NCBI GenBank assembly: GCA_964019155.1
Contig: OZ025241.1
Coordinates: forward strand, 86,034,228-86,098,227
Source of the DNA: Osedax fenrisi
Taxonomy: Eukaryota; Annelida; Polychaeta; Sabellida; Siboglinidae
Reading direction: 5' to 3'
Length of the DNA: 64,000 nt
The position numbers were made by a program, and so were the translations under genes. Shown piece by piece: positions 24,954-37,525 of the stretch. Position 1 is the stretch's first letter; the number at the start of each line of letters is the position of its first letter. Below the pieces are notes generated by a model that saw only the letters and a list, made by a program, of their open reading frames with translations, had not been told where the DNA came from and made no database searches.

Positions 24954-27780
24954 TTAATGATTATGGGTAGAGAGAAAAGAAGAAGTAAGATTTATGAATC
25001 TTTTGTGGGATCTAATAGAACGAATGGTAGGAGGGAGGGAATTCCATAGGGTTGGACCGGAATTTTTAAAAGCTCTAGAATTTAGGGACGTTTTACTAGA
25101 GTTCTGGGAGATAAGTAGAGGAGCATTTTGGTAACGAAGAGAAGATAATATAGTACGTTTTTTAATTAGATCAGAGATATAGCTAGGGGTAAAAGAATAT
25201 ATTGATTTATGGATTATAGATAGTATACGTAATTTACACCTGAGGGAGAAGGGTAGCCACATACGAGATGATTGATGAGATGTTGTAGTAGAGTGATCCA
25301 GTCGAGTTAAACAGTAAGTAGTACGTATTGAGGAACGGATAATCCGGTTAAGTGGAGCAGTAGCTTTAGCAGGAAGTAAATTCAGTAGGGAAGAACAGTA
25401 GTCAATACGTGAAAGTACAAGAGCATTAATTAGAGTTTTAGTAAGGTTTCTGGAAAGTGATGTCCGTATTTTTTTAATTCTGAAGAGATGAAAGTTGGAT
25501 GATTTTGTAATGGATGATATGTGATTCTTAAATGATAATTTGTCATCAAATACTAATCCTAGGTTTTTGGAGGAATGAGAAGGAGAAATAATCATGTTAT
25601 TTAGAGTAAAGTTTGGAAAGGAAGTTTCAGAAGTAGATATGTTAAGTACAGTAGTCTTAGAGGAATTAATTAGTAGTTTATTGGAGAGGAGCCATAATCT
25701 TATGGAGTTAGCACACTCGATTAATTCAGAGTTAATGGTATTATGAGAATTTATAGGGAAAAAGGTAAACAGTTGGATATCATCAGCAAAAATATGGTAG
25801 TGGATATTTGGAAATTTCTTAATTAGCAATAGGGCGGATATAAATAGAAAAGAGGGATGGACCTAGAACAGATCCTTGGGGAATACCGTGGTTAAGAGGA
25901 GAAAGAGGCGAGTAAGATTTGTCAATCATAATAGAGATATTCCTGTTAGTGAGATATGAAGTAAACCATGTTAATGCTAAGCCAGATATACCCATTAAAG
26001 TAAGTCGCGAGATTAATATGTTATGGTCCAGGGTATCAAAAGCAGATGATAGATCAAGTAGGATTAGCTGGCAACACGTGTTGCTATTTAAGGTAGATAA
26101 TATAGTGTCAGTAATACGGAGGAGAGCTGTTTCGGTTGAATGACCCTTACGAAAAGCGCTTTGAAACGGGTCGAAAAGATTATTTTTACTTACATGGGCT
26201 ATGAGTTGTTTGGAAACAATTCTTTCTAATATTTTACTTAATAAGGGTAGGTGGGAGATCGGGCGATAATTGCTAAATGAGTTTGGGTCTAAGTTTTGTT
26301 TTTTTAGAATTGGGGATATTATGGCAGTCTTGAGACAGGGTGAAACTTGGCCAGAGTTTAGTGAGTTCGCAACAATATCCAAGAAAATAGGAGAAAATAA
26401 GGGTGAAAGTTTGTGATATAATGATAAAGGTAGGGGATCAGTGGGGGAGGTACAGTGAGATTTCATGAGTAGGTCATTTACTTCATACAGTGAAGGAATA
26501 GTGAATGTACTTAATGAGTCAATATGATGGGTAATATATATGGTAGGATTGAGTATGGGTTGAGTAGATGCGCAAATAATATTATTAATGATTGCAATTT
26601 TATGTTTAAAGAATTTTTCAAAAAGAGAACACAGTTGAAAATTTGACGTGTTAGGTAAAATGGGGAGGATTTTTTCATCTGGAGGAGAGAGAATTTTATT
26701 TGCTATTTTAAATAATTTGCGAGGATTGGAGGTTATCAATGCTATCTTTTTGTTATAATAGATAGATTTTGAACGAGATATAGTAGATTTGTAATTTTTT
26801 CTAGCTAGTGATAGTGCTAATTTAGTTTCAGTAGAAGGATTTTTAAGAAATTTCTTCTCAAATTTTCGAACACTCTTCTTGAAGATGAAAAGTTCGTGGG
26901 AGAACCAGGGAGAAAAAGGGCGGTCGGTAATTAATGTAGTTTTTGTAGGTGCATGTATATTGATAATATTTAGGAGAGTGGAGTTTAGGAGTACCGGACA
27001 GAGGGAAGTTGAAGAAGAGATCTCAGTTTTGATATTGTTTACAAATCTTGGTAGGTCGATAGACTTAAAATCTCTATATGTAATACGTTTTCGTTTAATA
27101 TTTGAGAATTTTAGATTTATAGAGAATTCAATAATAAAATGATCAGTTAGTAGTTCAATTTTTTGAAAGGAGTTAGGGTTTATACATCTAATAAGAGGAC
27201 TGGATAGGGGTGTAAATATCATATCAAGTGTATTGCCACTAGAATGGGTAGGAAATGATATATGTTGGCACAAGGAAAGAGACTCAGTTAGGAGTTTAAA
27301 GTCACCATGGGGATAGATGGGAGAATTATAGTGATAGTTTAAGTCACCAAGAACTATTGGTAGATAGGATGAAGATGAAGGAAGTTTATGGATAAAATCA
27401 TGAAATTCATCAAAGAATAAACTGGTTTCAGGTTTTGGGGGACGATAGATAACGGTAAGATGTAGAGTTAAGTTAGGAAGCTTGAGGGTCAGCGAAATAC
27501 AATCACTATATGAAAAGGGGGGGAATGAAATGGATGGAGATAGGTAAAAATCATTACGTATCATAAATCCTACCCCACCACCACGGCCCGTTTGTCGTGG
27601 AGCGAGATAGAGTGTATATCCAAAGTCCAAGATGGAGGCAAATATATCAGAGTCATTATTAGAAATCCAGGTCTCAGTCAATGCGATTATAATAAATTTT
27701 TGTAATTTAAGGTATGGGAACAGAAGGGATATATTTGATCTCAAGGAGCGAATATTGATCAAGGCTATATTAGAGGATAG
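24954..27780 (-). pseudogene. L2-type LINE ORF2: endonuclease plus reverse transcriptase, one frameshift
   Basis: The frame is open directly from the ORF1 stop (27780 downward) to 25819 and continues in another frame from 25829 to 24954. An APE-type endonuclease comes first (NIRSLRSN, LTETW, LGDLNYHYN, TDHFIIEF), then the reverse transcriptase (YRPISHLPLLSKILERI, LLDLSSAFDTLDH, GIPQGSVLGP). The frame breaks between SIYIRPIA and the catalytic FADD, and the thumb/C-terminal region follows (VLSRIDYCSSLL, LWNSLPPTIRS). A single shift is the only damage seen, so the copy is young. No in-frame ATG occurs before residue GF-M-IRND, well after the endonuclease glutamate. Confidence 0.87.
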
Positions 27781-28764
27781 TCAGGCTTGAGAGGAAGAAT
27801 TATTTATAAATGATTTCTTATAGTGATCAAAAGAATCAAACCATTTTGTTAGATCAGATTCAGGGATGAGAAAAGGGGGATATGAAAGAGGATTTTTTTT
27901 ATCCCTAAGTTCAAATGTTTGGGAACGATTATTAAAAAATACTTTATACAAAATGGGCGTGAGTTTTTGTTTTAGGGCATGATATAGTACCTTAGCAAGA
28001 AGTCTAGTAGAGTCAGGTAAATAATGACGAATAAATATATGCTTAAAATTACTATGTGGTGAGATTTTTAGAAGGGAGGAGAAACATATATCACGAGCAG
28101 AAATATTAGTGAAACGTAATATAGCAGTACTGGTAAGAAATGAGGCAGAAGTAATATAAGAATGTGGAAGTTTTATATAGTCAATTAATGATACTATGAA
28201 ATTATAGTTAACTTCATAAGGAAGAAGGTGTTCAAGTACTAGTATGAGGGAATTATCTATGGAGCGTATGGATGAAGACTTTGAATAAGTTGAACTAGAT
28301 AATATAGGGGTTGGTGTGTGATTTGAGGAAAATTTTAAGTCCATTAGCTTTGGAATGTTTCTAGAAGTATTAGCATTGGGCTGATGCTTGGGCTGGATAT
28401 TAATAGTCGTAGTAGAAGAATATATATCAGATGTTATATTTGGCGTTACCTTGGAACAAGTATTATGTATAGATTTGTCAGTTAAAGTAGAAGGTGAATA
28501 TGGCATAGTAATGGGTGGAGTAGTTGTATGATTAGTCGAAGGAAACTTATTTAAGGCTAGGCATGAGGAACATGTGAAGATGAAGTTAGGTGAATTAAAT
28601 ATAGCAATAGCATAAGCGGGAGGGGGGTTTTTAGAATGAAACCAGGATTTAGAAATAATAGCTGAGGGGTATAAACAATTATAATGTAAAATAGATGGAC
28701 ATGTTTTACATTTGAGATAATATTCGCATGCGGGAAGGTTACAATGTGAACAATTTGAGGACAT
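27781..28764 (-). CDS. L2-type LINE ORF1 protein with N-terminal PHD/zinc-knuckle-like motif
   Basis: 327 residues. The first 75 residues hold paired Cys/His motifs (CSHC, CEYYLKCKTC, HYNC, CSSC) resembling the PHD-type fingers reported for ORF1 of some CR1-group LINEs. The middle is Ser/Thr/Pro/Asn-rich. The last 150 residues form a conserved block, also seen in the ORF1 remnant at 50627-51110, and likely serve RNA binding or assembly. It ends in TGA followed by CTA, after which ORF2 continues in the same frame with no spacer. Confidence 0.85.
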   Translation of the reverse strand: MSSNCSHCNLPACEYYLKCKTCPSILHYNCLYPSAIISKSWFHSKNPPPAYAIAIFNSPNFIFTCSSCLALNKFPSTNHTTTPPITMPYSPSTLTDKSIHNTCSKVTPNITSDIYSSTTTINIQPKHQPNANTSRNIPKLMDLKFSSNHTPTPILSSSTYSKSSSIRSIDNSLILVLEHLLPYEVNYNFIVSLIDYIKLPHSYITSASFLTSTAILRFTNISARDICFSSLLKISPHSNFKHIFIRHYLPDSTRLLAKVLYHALKQKLTPILYKVFFNNRSQTFELRDKKNPLSYPPFLIPESDLTKWFDSFDHYKKSFINNSSSQA

Positions 28765-29897
28765 GGTATACTTGAGATTGTGGGATTAAATTGAATGAAA
28801 TAGATAATAATAAATATAATAATAAATGTATAAAAACTGGTCGTAACAGGGATATTTTTGAAGAAGTTTGGTATTCAGTCCGTTTTGCTATATACCGAGT
28901 TGACTTGACAAGCACCGGTTGACTTTAGTAGGCTCCTGGTATGCTTGGTGGCAGCCGGGCAATGATGGTCCGATTGTCTGAGATTTAAGGCAGTATATCG
29001 TCCGAGGTAGAATTGATGGATCTGTATGTAAGTAAATACAGCAGTAGACTATCTAGGTGTAAGTTGGTAGCTAACCTCAAATGAAGGTTGGTAGATCCGA
29101 CTACCAAAAGCAAATTCCCAAGGAAGATCCACGGGAGAATATCAGTTATAATATTATTATAAACTACTAGTTAATTAATTTTATAAATAGTAAATAATGT
29201 AGCTAAGTATAAATATACATAAACAGTATGTAATATATATTTGAATTTAATTAATTTATCGAATTTATAATTCTATTATCTTTGTGATTATTATTTATTT
29301 TTTAGGATTTTTATTTTGTTATAATAAAATGTAAACAAATACTAAATATAATTGTATCTAAATAAGATATGATTATAATTTAAAGACAACTATTATGTAT
29401 TTCAAATAAGTTGGATATTAATATTTAATATATATTAATATAATAGATAATATAAAAAATAAATGAATACGTACTTATCTTTATAATAATAATACAATTA
29501 AAAGATATTTAAAAGCTAAGCAGTTATTAACACAACTATATATTGGTTGCTATGTAAACAAAGTCAATAATATAGTATTTGTTATATTAGTTAAAAATAT
29601 TAAATTAATAAATATAATGTATTAGTATTTATGTATTTGTGTATTTAAAGAAATATATAATACTACTATTTATACATTGAATTTAGCTATATCCCACAAT
29701 TAGATTTGTTACAATTGATTTTATTTGTACATATTTAAATATATGTGGCGATATATGTCTACCCTTACGACAAACTAAAAAACACGGAATTGATGTGAAC
29801 ACTTATAAATCTGTTACTTCAAATTTGCTGTGAATGAATCATTTGAAGTTGCAGTTACACGTACGTTTTTTAAAACGGAATTGATGTGAACACCCTA

Positions 29898-30590
29898 TTA
29901 CACAAATATAATTAATACATTATCTATTCCTACTTAATTTCATATTTATAATTTAAATTTTGTAAATTATATATTCTTTAATAATAAAAGTTAATATTAT
30001 ATGATACAAATACAATGATTAATTATTAACGATTAATAAATATACCTAGTGATTAATTTCACACCATTTTGTAATATAAAGAAGGAATAATATTTGAAAA
30101 CAATATTTGCCATATATTTTATAGAATGATGGAAATATAATTGTAAACTAGTTTTTAGTACTAATTTCACCGACTTCATAATATTTATTTATAAAAAAAT
30201 GAGTATCTCAACAAATGATCAATATAAGCCTTTATCTATAATTTCATTTTAAAATCTTACCTAAATTGTCTATGTTACTAAGTAAAAATTATGTTTTTAT
30301 AACACCTACTATTAAATATGCATATATTCATTAACATCTATTCATTAACAGACAAACAAACAACTACGACTTATATCATTACTACAATAACAAAGTTAAT
30401 TGGAAAACATCTCCCTTCCTGTTAATATGCATCGGAATACACTCTTAAATTATCGACATGAATTAATATCCAACAAGCAAATATAATAATTCAATAAATT
30501 CGTCCAAACATACAGACTCCACTAATCATACTAAATATAACAACTTACTATATATATATAGATCATAACTGTAATGAATATATAAACTAC
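29898..30590. other. AT-rich, no gene seen
   Basis: No open frames, transposon ends or conserved motifs were found. Confidence 0.6.
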
Positions 30591-30599
30591 TATTACTCA

Positions 30600-31740
30600 C
30601 TCCACACAAACCATCCCATCACCAACTCCTACTACATGTCCTTCACCAATTACAAACTCACTCACCCCCCTCACAATGACACTCAATTCCATATTTCCAC
30701 AAAAATAAACCTATGCTTTGCACAGCCACTTCCACAAACTGACCCTTCACATACTGCAATCTCATTCTTCAACTTTAACTCCACTATACCCATCTTACTC
30801 AGAACGAAATATCTGCATAATTAAATCTGCATAACTAAACACTATCATCTTGCTGCAGAACATGAAATTGATCTTATATTTATCACAGAAACATGGATAA
30901 ACACTTGACGACATACCCCTTATATCATCTCTGAACACTGGTCCTAATTATTCTAAATATCTACTCTATATACTGTCATCATCCAATCTTAAACTTCACA
31001 AACTTACCCCACTCACAAATATGGTAATACCCTTGATCTCCTCATTACCTATAAGGTATTCAACTTGATTTATTCCTACTCTATTGGATATTGTATTTCT
31101 GATCATCACATTATTTTTTTTACCCTTCAATCCCTTAAATCTCCCTACCCCACTATCACTCGTTATTTCTGCAAAACAATAATCATCAACACTCGCGATT
31201 TCATCAGATACTTCCTATCCTTCCCACACTCATCCGAATAATTATGTTATCTCTTTCAACCACCATTGATTCCCACACTCCAATCATTATTAAAAATGCC
31301 ATCCTTAGACTTGATATTTCCTGGTATACACTCACTCTACTTAAACAAAAGCGTAAATTGTGTACACTTGAAAAGATAAACTAAGATCAAAAGAAAACTT
31401 TCACCACATTATCGAAACTCACAGGGTGTAATCAACATAAAATTGTCTTTGACTTTTCACCAGAAACCTTATCTTCAACTTTCGATTATTACTTCCGTCA
31501 TAAGCTCACAAGTACTCTCATCAATCTCCCACCATTTACCTATTTAATAACCACATTGAAAGATCACTCACATAATTTATTTACAGTCCCTTGCATTAGA
31601 TATAGGCACACTTAAATAAACTAAAAGTTTTCATCTTCTTTTTACCACTTTCCTCTTTATATTTTACACGAAATCACTGTTCCCCTCAATATCCCTCTCA
31701 ATAATATATTCTGCGAATCCCTTAAATCCGGAACTTTTCT
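30600..31740 (+). pseudogene. Decayed LINE endonuclease region (CR1/L2-like)
   Basis: In shifting frames the plus strand gives an ITETWI-like stretch near 30885, then THKYGNTLDLLIT near 31010-31060 and a SDHHIIFF-like stretch near 31100. These are the order and motifs of the APE endonuclease of CR1/L2 LINEs. Base composition is C-rich compared with the surroundings, as in the other L2-type copies. Many stops show it is old. Confidence 0.6.
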
Positions 31741-31744
31741 AACA

Positions 31745-31918
31745 TCTTAAAAAGAAGATTTCGACTATAAGGACACTACATAAGGAACACAGACGAATTA
31801 GCGCACAACTTAATTTTATGGAAGCGAAAGAAGGCGATTTAAGAAAACTGATGACGGATCGAGAATGATGGACAATAATTGCACTATATGGTCGAGTAAG
31901 AACTCGACTAAAGTAAAT
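31745..31918 (+). pseudogene. C-terminal end of an RTE-like LINE, relic
   Basis: A short frame reads ...KLMTDRE, stop, WTIIALYGRVRTRLK. It resembles the DRAEWIIA...GTR end of the RTE-like element at 58975-60680. It is too short for certainty. Confidence 0.4.
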
Positions 31919-31929
31919 TAAGTAAGTAG

Positions 31930-33210
31930 CTTTTTAATAACATTTTTCTAATGATATAATTAATTAATTAAAATATTTTATCATGTTTCTATCATTATAT
32001 TCACTTTTAAAAAACGCTCTTTTTTAATACTTTTATTTTTTAAATAATATATATTTTATAAAAAAAAGTAGTCGTAAATAATGATGTATTGTTATATTTG
32101 TAAAAAAATATATACAAATATTTAAAATCTATTTGGTTGGATAGTTTCAATACATTTTATTTTTCATATCTATTTACATGTATTCTCGCGAATGGACTTC
32201 CTTAACTCTTAAATATTTAGTACATAAGTAAGTGATAAGTGTTACTTAATTGATACCACTAATTAAATACTTAATTAACTATTAAACAATACGTATTAGG
32301 TATTATTTACTATTTATTATTTATTAAAAATGTAGTATTAACTATTAACCCAGGTTTAAATATTATTAAGTAGTATTAAGTATTAAGTATTAATGCCAGT
32401 ATTACAGGATAGTAGATTGAACAATAGAAATATTTATAATAATATATTAAACATAATCTAAACGTTATCCATGGAAATGCATATATTATCATTACTAATA
32501 TTATTATATTAATATAATAGATAATATTTATAGGAAAAGTATAATTAACATGTAATACAAAATGAGACTTTTTTATATAACTGAATTTTCTTTATTCATT
32601 TTATATCGTATGCTGATTAACGTACTATCGAGGGCATGTCCTTTATATGTTCGAGAACATTGGTGGATTCTAATCTAGATAGGCTTCCTCTCTCTCGCTC
32701 GCTAATAACATACCCAGTAATGATGTATTCATAAGATACAGCTGATAAGCACGGCACACACTATGCATATGGGCTAAAGGGTAATGAACTCGACTACGAG
32801 ATCAAATATGTAAATATCTGATACATTATAGGTGGAGCTACGGTGGCTCATGTCATTAATTAAAGCACGTTATAGGTTTGTTACTTCGGGTTACGCCTCG
32901 GATACTTATGCAGATGATATTCTGTATACAGAATACTATATATACTATAGTATTCATCATCTTTAATATAATAATTGTATATAATATATTATATAATATC
33001 ATATATATATATAGCAATATATAGCTATCCTATATATTGAGAAATATCGTCAAACGCCACTAACCGATGACCATTTATAAAAAAGGGGCGTTTTTTATTT
33101 GAATATTAAAATATATACTTTATCACAAACACATAAAATATATAAATGTTAACATTTTGCCTTATTTATATTATTTATAAAGTGAAAATAATATAATAAT
33201 ATACTTGAAT
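31930..33210. other. AT-rich, no gene seen
   Basis: No coding frame was found. Between about 32600 and 32920 GC is slightly higher, but without a motif I could identify. Confidence 0.6.
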
Positions 33211-33219
33211 AGTTATAAC

Positions 33220-33425
33220 TAGTGATGTAAATGATGCTAAAATCTAAATCACGATGCAGTCTCAGTATCAGTTACCTAAAGTCTAAACTCGGCACGGGCT
33301 CGTTTTTTTAGAGTCTCGGCTCGGCTCGGGTTCGTTATTTTTCCGAAATAAAATCTCGGCTCGGCATCAAAAACCAAAATTATCGGTTCGGCATCAAAAG
33401 CTCGGAATCATTTAATACATCACTA
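33220..33425. mobile_element. hAT-like MITE rich in CGGCT units (TAGTGATGTA family), copy 1
   Basis: 206 bp, ends TAGTGATGTA and TACATCACTA, with a perfect 8-bp target duplication GTTATAAC (33212-33219 and 33426-33433). Inside are repeats of CTCGGCTCGGCTCGGG and CTCGGCATCAAAA. A second copy is at 48056-48292. Confidence 0.85.
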
Positions 33426-33685
33426 GTTATAACTATCAAGAAGTATTGATGTTTTAATAAGTATTACATTATATCGGAAAGTATACTTTATTGTCACTTA
33501 TATAACATTATAACTATTTTCAGATTAATATGTTCAGATTCATATTAATATGTGTACCTATATGAATGAATAGTTAACATTTAATTTAAATTATTTATGA
33601 ATTATACTTATTGAAATACGAATATCAATAAGTATTCGATGAAATATAAATGGAAATTGTATTTCATATTTAATGTATACAATTG

Positions 33686-33688
<3 letters not shown>

Positions 33689-33742
<54 letters not shown>
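33689..33742. repeat. (TA)n microsatellite
   Basis: 27 TA units. Confidence 0.95.
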
Positions 33743-33746
<4 letters not shown>

Positions 33747-33843
33747 TGAATGAATTCAGTTTATAGACAAAGTCTAGGGAGGATCAGTGAAAGCGATTAG
33801 CTTAAATATGTATATTTAAATTATTTTATATATTACTATATAT

Positions 33844-33845
<2 letters not shown>

Positions 33846-33918
<73 letters not shown>
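33846..33918. repeat. (TA)n at the left edge of the large inverted duplication
   Basis: About 36 TA units, ending where similarity to 62270-62945 begins. A (TA)n also lies at the mirror edge, 62948-62994. Confidence 0.9.
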
Positions 33919-33924
<6 letters not shown>

Positions 33925-34700
33925 TGTTAATATGGTTACGACGGAATATTAATTACTGAGTAATACGCTTAATTCCGCGCTACAAAAGTTCATCGTACTC
34001 TCGCTAGGTTCGCTGCTAGTCGTCACGTGTCGCTCTTCATTCGTTGATCGTTAGATGTCACCACTAGCGCACGCGCTGATTCTATGTATTACATAATCGA
34101 TATCATATTACTATGTACTATACACACTTCGTTACGCGATATAATATCATGTAATACAGTCGATTCCCGATATCTCAGGGACCGATAAAATATGTCTGAG
34201 ATATCGGATTATTGGTATATCGAATTGTTGTTACATGTATTTACATATATACAAAACAAACTTGCAATTTTGATATTTATAAGATATATATATATATTAC
34301 ATTATAGTGTGTTTTCTAAGATATCGTAAGTCTGATATATAGAGATATTTTAAAGGTCACGGTATATTCAAGGTCACGGTATATTCATGGTATGTACAGC
34401 AGTGATTAGAGCATTGCCATAAATAAGTGGTAATGTTTAAAATAATCTTAATCCCTGTCTATTAATGTATGTAATTTGATAATATTTTGTAGTAACTCCC
34501 ATATAAATATGTGAATTGAATTTTTAATAATTTAATAGAATAATCACATTGTTATGACACAAAACTATAGTACAAAGTAAATATTGTTCTGTATTTATAA
34601 AGCACACCATTGGTATCCTATATATGAACTTACTATGTCAATAGTGAGATAAAGTATCAAACTAATCCGTGTTCTAAATGATTCTAACATTAATTTGAAA
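33925..34700. repeat. Inverted duplication, outer block, left arm
   Basis: Reads in reverse complement against 62270-62945. Shared anchors include TATGGTTACGACGGAATA at the outer end, AAAATATGTCTGAGAT in the middle, and AAAATAATCTTAAT / CCCTGTCTATTAAT at the inner end. Identity looks like roughly 70%, clearly lower than in the ankyrin arms. Confidence 0.8.
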
Positions 34701-34980
34701 CTACATATATGTATATAGTACATATAGGAGGTGTATGCTTAAAAAAAAAAGCTTATGAAAAGTTATCTATTTAATAGGAAACAACAAGTTATTTTTAATA
34801 ATAGTATATCATCATTATTAACTATAAAAATTGGAGTTCCTCAGGGTTCTGTTCTGGGACCCCTGTTATTTATAATATATATAAATGATATTGCTTATAT
34901 TGATTTATCTCCTATTATATTTACAGATGATACCAGTTTTATATTTAAAGCAGATACAATAGTTTCGAAATAATTTCGAA

Positions 34981-36877
34981 AATCTAAAACTAATTTACAA
35001 TATAAATATAATTGGATAGAAGCAAAAAAAAAATTATCCAAGGAATTAGAATCTTTAAATTTTAAGAGAGAGATTAATGCAATTAATTCAAAAAATAAAT
35101 TAAAGTTTTATAAATTTATGAAAAAAAGACAAAATTTAAAATCTGGAATATCTCCTCTAATTGATATATCAAATAATAATATTTTATTTTCAGATCTCGA
35201 CAAAGCAAATACGTTAAATTCATATTTTAGTTCAATTCAACAAAATGATAATGGAAATTTACCCGAATTTTATAATTTAACTAAACAAAAATTTGATAAT
35301 ATTGATTTAAATCTTGAAATAATTAAAATATTTTTAAATAGATTAAAAATTACACATACTTTCGGAACTGATGGGATACCATCTTCTATGTTAAAATTAT
35401 TATCTAATGAATTATGTAGGCCTTTATATATTATTTTTAATTCATCTTTATTATCGGGTAATATACCGAAAATTTGGAAAAAATCTATAATCACACCAAT
35501 TTTTAAAAAGGGTGAACCATCAAATTCAAATAATTATAGGCCTATTTCAATAACATGTGTAATGTGTAGAGTATTAGAACGTATTATTTCTAAACAATTA
35601 ATTTTTTATTTAAAATCTAATAATTTATTAACAAAATATCAATATGGTTTTATAAGTGGAAAATCCACAGAATTACAATTAACAAAATGTTTAAAATTTT
35701 GGTATAATGAATTGAATAATAAAAAATGTGTAGATATAATATATATTGATTTTGCAAAAGCGTTTGATGTTGTTTCTCATGAAAAACTACTATTTAAATT
35801 AAAATCATACGGTATATCTAATAAAATAATAAAATGGTTTTATAATTTTTTATCGAATAGATCTCAAATTACACGGGTTGAAAATTCTTTTTCAAATAGT
35901 TCTATTGTAAAATCTGGAGTACCACAAGGATCGGTTTTAGGTCCAATTTTATTTTTATTATATATTAATGATCTTCCTAGTATATTCTCTTCAAAAATTC
36001 ATATTGATTTATTTGCCGATGATACAAAAATATATTTTTCATACGCATCTGAGAGTGAAAGATTTCTTTTACAAAATAATTTAAATTTATTTTCACAATG
36101 GGTAAATAAATGGCAATTAAATATTTCATTATCAAAATGTGCAGTTATGACTTTAGGGAAGGTTACTCCATCAAAATATTTTATAAATAATATTCAATTA
36201 GAAAACGTTACTTTTTATAAAGATTTAGGAATAATATTTGAAAATAACCTTTTATTTAATAAACATATTGATTATATTTGTAAAAAAGCTTATTTTTCTT
36301 TGAATTCAATTTTTAGATGCATTACTACAAAATCCCCTAGAGCATTAATAAATGCATATAAAATTTATTGCAGACCAATTTTAGAATATGCATCCATAAT
36401 TTGGTCACCTTTTTCAAAGGTTAGTAAATTTCGTAGTCTCATAGACCAAATTGAAAGAGTGCAAAGATTATTTACTAGACGATTAATTACAAGATGCGTA
36501 GGATATACAAATTCATCAAATATTAATTATAAAACATATATAGAGAGATTGGTATATTTTAAATTAGAATCACTTGAACTTAGAAGGTTAAAATAGATCT
36601 AACTACAATTTTTAAAATTTCAAATAATTATACAGATATAAATATATCTGATATTCTTAACATTTCGAATAATTGTAGAACTAGAGGTAATTGTAAAAAA
36701 TTAAATGTAATACATAATTATGATAATACAATTAAAAATATAATTAATAATAGATCAGTTAATATATGGAATTCATTAAATAATGATATAATAAAATCTG
36801 TATCTGTTTCATCTTTTAAAAATAACATAAACAAAATCTGTTTCGACAAAATACTTTTTTTTAACAGAAATTTATAA
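34981..36877 (+). pseudogene. CR1-like reverse transcriptase ORF2, one frameshift near the C-terminus
   Basis: Open frame from about 34981 to 36596 (longest ATG-started part 35118-36596, 492 residues). It reads through the linker after the endonuclease (KSTELQLTK, YRPISITCVMCRVLERI), IYIDFAKAFDVVSH, SGVPQGSVLGPILF, the catalytic FADDTKIY, and LGIIFENNLLFNKHI. The frame then shifts at about 36590, and RTRGNCKK...NRSVNIWNSLNNDI follows to the stop at 36877. The endonuclease and ORF1 are missing. Codon use is strongly A/T-ending. Confidence 0.88.
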
Positions 36878-36939
36878 TTTTATATTGATTTATGTTTCAT
36901 TTTATATCTAGATTATTGCATTATCTCTTCTGGTTTTTT

Positions 36940-37525
36940 TTAATGTATTTTTGTTATAGAAAATTTAGGTTTTTATATATATATTTCAAATATATTATAA
37001 TATAAAATTAATAATTCATTATTATTACAGATAAAGTGTGAAGTATTATTTTACTTTTGTTTGTTCTATATTATATTTTGTTATAAATTTATTTTTGTTA
37101 TAGAAAATTCGGATTTTTTATATCTATATTTCAAATATACTATAATATAAAATTAATAATTAATTATTATTACAGATAAAGTGTGAAGTATTATTTTACT
37201 TTTGTTTGTTCGGTATTATATATTTGTTTTATATATATTTTGTAAATATGTTTCAAATGTATTATATTACTAAAATACAATATTAATAATTTTCTATTAT
37301 TTCAGATTATAGTGATAAGTATTATATTATTTTGTTTCGTAATATTATTGGTATGTTTTGTTATTAACTGTTTTTGTATAGGTATATTGGTTTATTTTAT
37401 TTGTAACTTGTTCTGTTTTTATATATATATATATGTTTCAAATTTATTATACAATTCAAATATAAATATAAATTAATAAAGTACCTACTATTATTACAGA
37501 TTTTGGTAAGTATTACATTATTTGT
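36940..37525 (+). repeat. Tandem units in the CR1-like LINE 3'UTR
   Basis: Four units of about 120-145 bp begin near 36940, 37087, 37225 and 37410. Each has TTTCAAAT.TATTATA and TATTATT.CAG followed by a GTAAG- or GTGAAG-like stretch. The first two are nearly identical. Confidence 0.75.

Larger units (their letters stand above)
24621..29140 (-). mobile_element. L2-type LINE, nearly full length (copy A)
   Basis: A non-LTR retrotransposon lying on the minus strand, with a roughly 370-bp 5'UTR of higher GC (28765-29140), ORF1, ORF2, a 3'UTR, and a 3' microsatellite tail (ATC)n at 24621-24638. The tail type and the LLDLSSAFDTLDH / GIPQGSVLGP reverse-transcriptase motifs fit the CR1/L2 group. It is inserted inside the DNA transposon 20242-29897. 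No clear target duplication was found. Confidence 0.88.
20242..29897. mobile_element. DNA transposon with long inverted ends, split by a hAT and a LINE
   Basis: The right end (29770-29897), reverse-complemented, begins TAGGGTGTTCACATCAATTC and matches the left end for about 100 bp once the hAT at 20254-24163 is removed. The sequence then runs 20242-20253 into 24172 onward. Flanking TTA on both sides (20239-20241, 29898-29900) would fit a PIF/Harbinger-type target site, but the superfamily is not certain. The terminal motif occurs a second time inside the right end, at 29783-29802. No transposase of its own is seen; what remains besides the two insertions is AT-rich filler. Confidence 0.75.
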
